From assembly GCA_905397405.1 (NCBI GenBank), contig CAJPVJ010000487.1, positions 1-24,360 of the forward strand: 24,360 nt of DNA, given 5' to 3'. Below the pieces are notes generated by a model, which saw nothing but the letters and a program-made list of their open reading frames with translations, ran no database searches and was not told the origin of the DNA. The translations under genes and the position numbers were made by a program. Source of the stretch: Oppiella nova (lineage: Eukaryota > Arthropoda > Arachnida > Sarcoptiformes > Oppiidae). Below, in pieces: positions 21,259 through 24,360 of the stretch. How positions within the stretch are numbered: the first letter of the stretch is position 1; every line of letters begins with the position of its first letter.

Positions 21259-22879
21259 TTAATCAGAATCTTTGGTTTCGGCTAAAATTTTGGACAACTT
21301 TTGTGTCCAATTATTTTGTTGAGTGAATTGCTGTGCGATATAGTAAGTCATTGGAGTTATTCCTGCCACAGCTGTAGAGTTGGCTATTATGGAGACAATG
21401 AGTTCATTCTTGGGCTCAATGAGCAGTATAGAAGTGGCGCCAATCGCACCGCCCGTATGTCCAAACAGATTAGGGAACACCGGCTCTGAACAGAAGGCAT
21501 GTTCACCCGTTTCATCCCTAATAGCCGTCCAACCGATACCTAAACACAATTCAATGAATTAAATGTTTTGAGTCAAAGGCATGACAAGTGAGTGCAGACC
21601 GTATCCACCAAACTGTCGCTTCTCTCTGGTATTCTCTGCCTATTAACGGGTTTTTAAAAAAGTTTACAAAACATTAATTCATACAACATTTAACGCATTA
21701 TTTCATTGAAAGAGCATTTAAATCGATCAAAGAGTCAAATGATTTGGTCTAATGTCAGAGTAATGTGCGAATAGGTCTCACCGGAGTCCACATCATATCC
21801 ACAATCTCTTTGCTGATGAGACCGGGTTTTCCGTCAGCGGTGCCGCCCTTATAGCTGTATAGCATAATATTGCCGAACTTCAAGAGGTCGTACACGTTGG
21901 ACAGTAGTCCCCCTCCGGCCCACTTGTAGCTGTTGTCAACATACGGGGCATTAGTAATGCGACAATTGGGTCCGTCCTTCATATAGAAATGGCTCCGATT
22001 GTAGATAATCGGGTCGTTTTGGTCCAGATATGTGTTCTCTAACCCCAACTCTTCTCTCAGAAATCTAATCAAATATTTTTCAAACTTTTCGCCGTTTAGT
22101 TGGCTCTCAATGACAGCACTAATCAACGTATAGCCGAGTGTCGTGTAATGGTATTTATCTCCCGGTTTGGACACCAATGGGTCGTCTTTGAACAGTTTCA
22201 ATGAGTCCATCACCGATGGGAACGTCTCCTTCAGGTAGTACTCCGGGGCCCAGAATTCTCCCAATTGATAGCCGCTGTTGTCCGCCGGTTTGGTCTCTGC
22301 CTTCTGTTCCCTCTTGTAGTGTCGGATTCCTCCCAAATGTGAGGCCAACTGTCTCAGAGTGATGTCCACTCTCTTGCCCTCCCAGTACTTGTCGGGGAAC
22401 TGGTCTTTAGTCAAGTACTGGTTAATAGGTTTATCCAAATCGATGCGCTTCTCTTGGATCAGTTTAGCCAACAATAACGATGTCATGGATTTGCTGATGG
22501 ATGCGATCCTCATCACTGTCTTGTCGTTGCATTTGACTCCGTTCTCGATGTCTGCGAACCCTTCCGAATGGATCCATACGTTATGTCCCCTAAGACTCAC
22601 TCCGACCACAAAACCGGGAATATTATTCAGTTGTTGCCATTGACTCAGTCGAGTGATACAGGAGTTGATTATGTCTTCGCAGTGTCTCACATCCACACCA
22701 TTGCTGTCCACACTGTTTACGGGCTTCAGGTTCTTGTCGGCGATCGGTTCCAACGTCTGCTTTGATTGAATGTCCTCTTTATTGACACTTTTGGCTCTTA
22801 TGGTGGCTATAGTGGCGGCACCGGAACCGACGGCCACACCGATAGTGATGGCAAGCCTTCGGTGAAACTGTCTGAACAT
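21259..22879 (-). CDS. LACTB: LACTB-type mitochondrial serine beta-lactamase-like protein (3 exons)
   Basis: Minus-strand exons 22879-21782, 21639-21600 (only 40 nt) and 21539-21259 join into 472 codons plus stop; introns are 142 and 60 nt. The N-terminus (MFRQFHRRLAITIGVAVGSG) has Arg/His and a hydrophobic stretch, fitting a mitochondrial targeting or anchor segment. The penicillin-binding/class C beta-lactamase fold carries S127-I-S-K130 (nucleophile serine and lysine), Y245-T-T in the YxN position, and H407-T-G-G in place of KTG, as in animal LACTB. Animal LACTB is an intermembrane-space filament-forming peptidase linked to phospholipid metabolism. HLGGIRHY, LGYTLISAVIE and GGGLLSN are further family landmarks. 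The donor after exon 2 (GTCTGC) is a weak GT site, but phase and homology with the second exon pair (GGATAYG|GT) support it. The proximal transcript end has an ATTAAA at 21167-21172, just upstream of the next exon's acceptor. Confidence 0.93.
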
Positions 22880-23108
22880 GACTTCAATTTATTGTACGTC
22901 ACTATCACCTGTGGATCAGTTATCTATGGTTAACGATTGCATACAAACTCTTTGCTGTACTTCACTGACAGTCCACTCAATTGTCAATAAATAGATGTGT
23001 TTTGAGCGCTACTTATGAATGCATTTATAGTTATAGTGAAATGAACTCAACATTCAGTCAATTGTGTCCTCAAGTGATGGCAATCACTGGATCTTACTTT
23101 TAGACATT
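22880..23108. promoter_or_regulatory. LACTB upstream region
   Basis: Non-coding DNA upstream of the minus-strand LACTB start. It presumably holds the LACTB 5' UTR and promoter. I see no definite core-promoter motif. Confidence 0.35.
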
Positions 23109-23381
23109 ATTTCATACTATTGTCATAATTTAATCACAATGTTGTTGTCATTTATATAGTCAGGTTTTCGCCACTAATAAACATTACCGGTATTAATATT
23201 AAATATTAAATATTTGGTAACATATTGCTTGAAACAAAAACATANATTTCATACTATTGTCATAATTTAATCACAATGTTGTTGTCATTTATATAGTCAG
23301 GTTTTCGCCACTAATAAACATTACCGGTATTAATATTAAATATTAAATATTTGGTAACATATTGCTTGAAACTAAAACATA
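23109..23381. repeat. 136-bp direct repeat split by a single N (probable assembly join)
   Basis: Copy one is 23109-23244, then one N at 23245, then copy two at 23246-23381. The copies differ by one base near the end (ACAAAAAC versus ACTAAAAC). A near-identical overlap separated by a lone N is what results when a scaffolder abuts two contigs whose ends overlap without merging them. A true tandem duplication is possible but less likely. Confidence 0.9.
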
Positions 23382-24360
23382 ATAAGCGGTTTATTATGAG
23401 AAATATAAGAATATATTAAATATTCATAAATATGTTTGTCTTATAGACTAAAATGAAATAAAAACAAGACATTGTATTTAGTGCTCAATTTTATGACAGT
23501 AATAAGCTATTCATAGTCATTGCATATTATTCTTGACATTATTCTTAACACTATATTACAATACTATATAAACAGAATCTGCAGAATCTGTATAACATCA
23601 TACAGAATACCATATGAATTCATGTTATGTTTACATGAATAATGAGATATTCACTATATAAATAAATCAATCATACCAAATCACTTTTATATTGCAAGTG
23701 ATTTGAAGTTTAGCCCAATTTTCAATAAATACAATCAAGTATTTTATTAAATTATTTAATATATTAATTAAGTATAAAAATATTTAAACTATTTTCATAA
23801 AATCTCAATAATTTAGAAAAAATATTAATTGTACGAGTATTATGATAATATCATGGGTCTTGGATGACATCAATAGTAAGTATAATATTTTATTAATAAA
23901 TGCCTATTTTAGATCTAAATTATAGAATAACATTAACTAATTCTGTACAAATGTCAATATAATAATTTCTACTTATTGATACGCCTAATCTATTCAATGT
24001 ACAATACGAGAATCATTTTAATTATTTTTGAAAACTTTTAAGGTATCAATATTTAATACGAGAGTACAATTAATACAAAAGTTTTATAACAAAGCCCAAA
24101 TTAATTATTTAATAATGATGGGAATTGTAGCAAATGACAATATTTCAGTTTAGTTATCGTTTTGGTTGACACACAATATTGATTTAAAAATTTCAGATAA
24201 TTAATTGCCATTTAAATACGGCACGCAATTCAATGTAGATTATAAATCAATTATCAGTGTTTACCCAAATCTATACATTTAATTGTTTCAATATTATATC
24301 ATTTATTCATAAAAACTCTTGTAATTAACTTCTAATTAATTATTAACAGAGAATTGATTT
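23382..24360. other. AT-rich non-coding sequence to window end
   Basis: About 980 bp with no open frame of note, no RNA gene and no recognisable repeat family. A short direct repeat CAGAATCTG occurs twice near 23573-23591. Confidence 0.6.

Overview
The window is nuclear DNA of a small-genome arthropod, most likely a mite (moderate to low confidence). The evidence is spliced genes with many 54-75 nt GT-AG introns, AT-rich spacers beside more GC-rich exons, and arthropod-type orthologues including a divergent AGO-clade Argonaute with a complete slicer tetrad. I could not run a homology search, so species and family names rest on recognised motifs.

Layout, left to right. (1) 1-2523: a large, young inverted repeat. 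The two 558-bp arms differ at only 7 positions and have no net indel. They flank a 1.4-kb AT-rich centre that begins with a CT microsatellite. The left arm is still matching at base 1, so the palindrome probably continues outside the window. (2) 2804-6023 (+): a complete five-exon UHRF1 homologue (UBL, tandem Tudor, PHD, SRA, RING). (3) 6297-9622 (-): the elongation factor SPT5, three exons, convergent with UHRF1. (4) 10909-13825 (+): an Argonaute, four exons, head-to-head with SPT5 across 1.29 kb. (5) 13826-16569: a 2.7-kb AT-rich spacer. (6) 16570-18334 (+): an ELOVL fatty-acid elongase, four exons. (7) 18636-19878 (-): an unfamiliar nuclear protein with an N-terminal helical region, a coiled coil, an AT-hook-like basic patch and three C2H2 zinc fingers, convergent with ELOVL. 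(8) 20753-22879 (-): a LACTB-type mitochondrial serine beta-lactamase-like gene, followed by a second, diverged but intact copy of its last two exons. (9) 22880-24360: AT-rich non-coding DNA containing a 136-bp direct repeat split by one N, which looks like an unmerged contig overlap.

UHRF1 (DNA methylation maintenance), SPT5 (Pol II elongation) and Argonaute (small-RNA silencing) all act on chromatin or gene expression, but nothing in the sequence shows that they work as a unit. ELOVL and LACTB are metabolic or mitochondrial genes. The strongest candidate for something undescribed is the duplicated LACTB terminal exon pair, which is phase-compatible with the upstream exon and could give two alternative C-terminal catalytic segments. 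Next are the recent palindrome abutting the UHRF1 promoter and the uncharacterised C2H2 protein.
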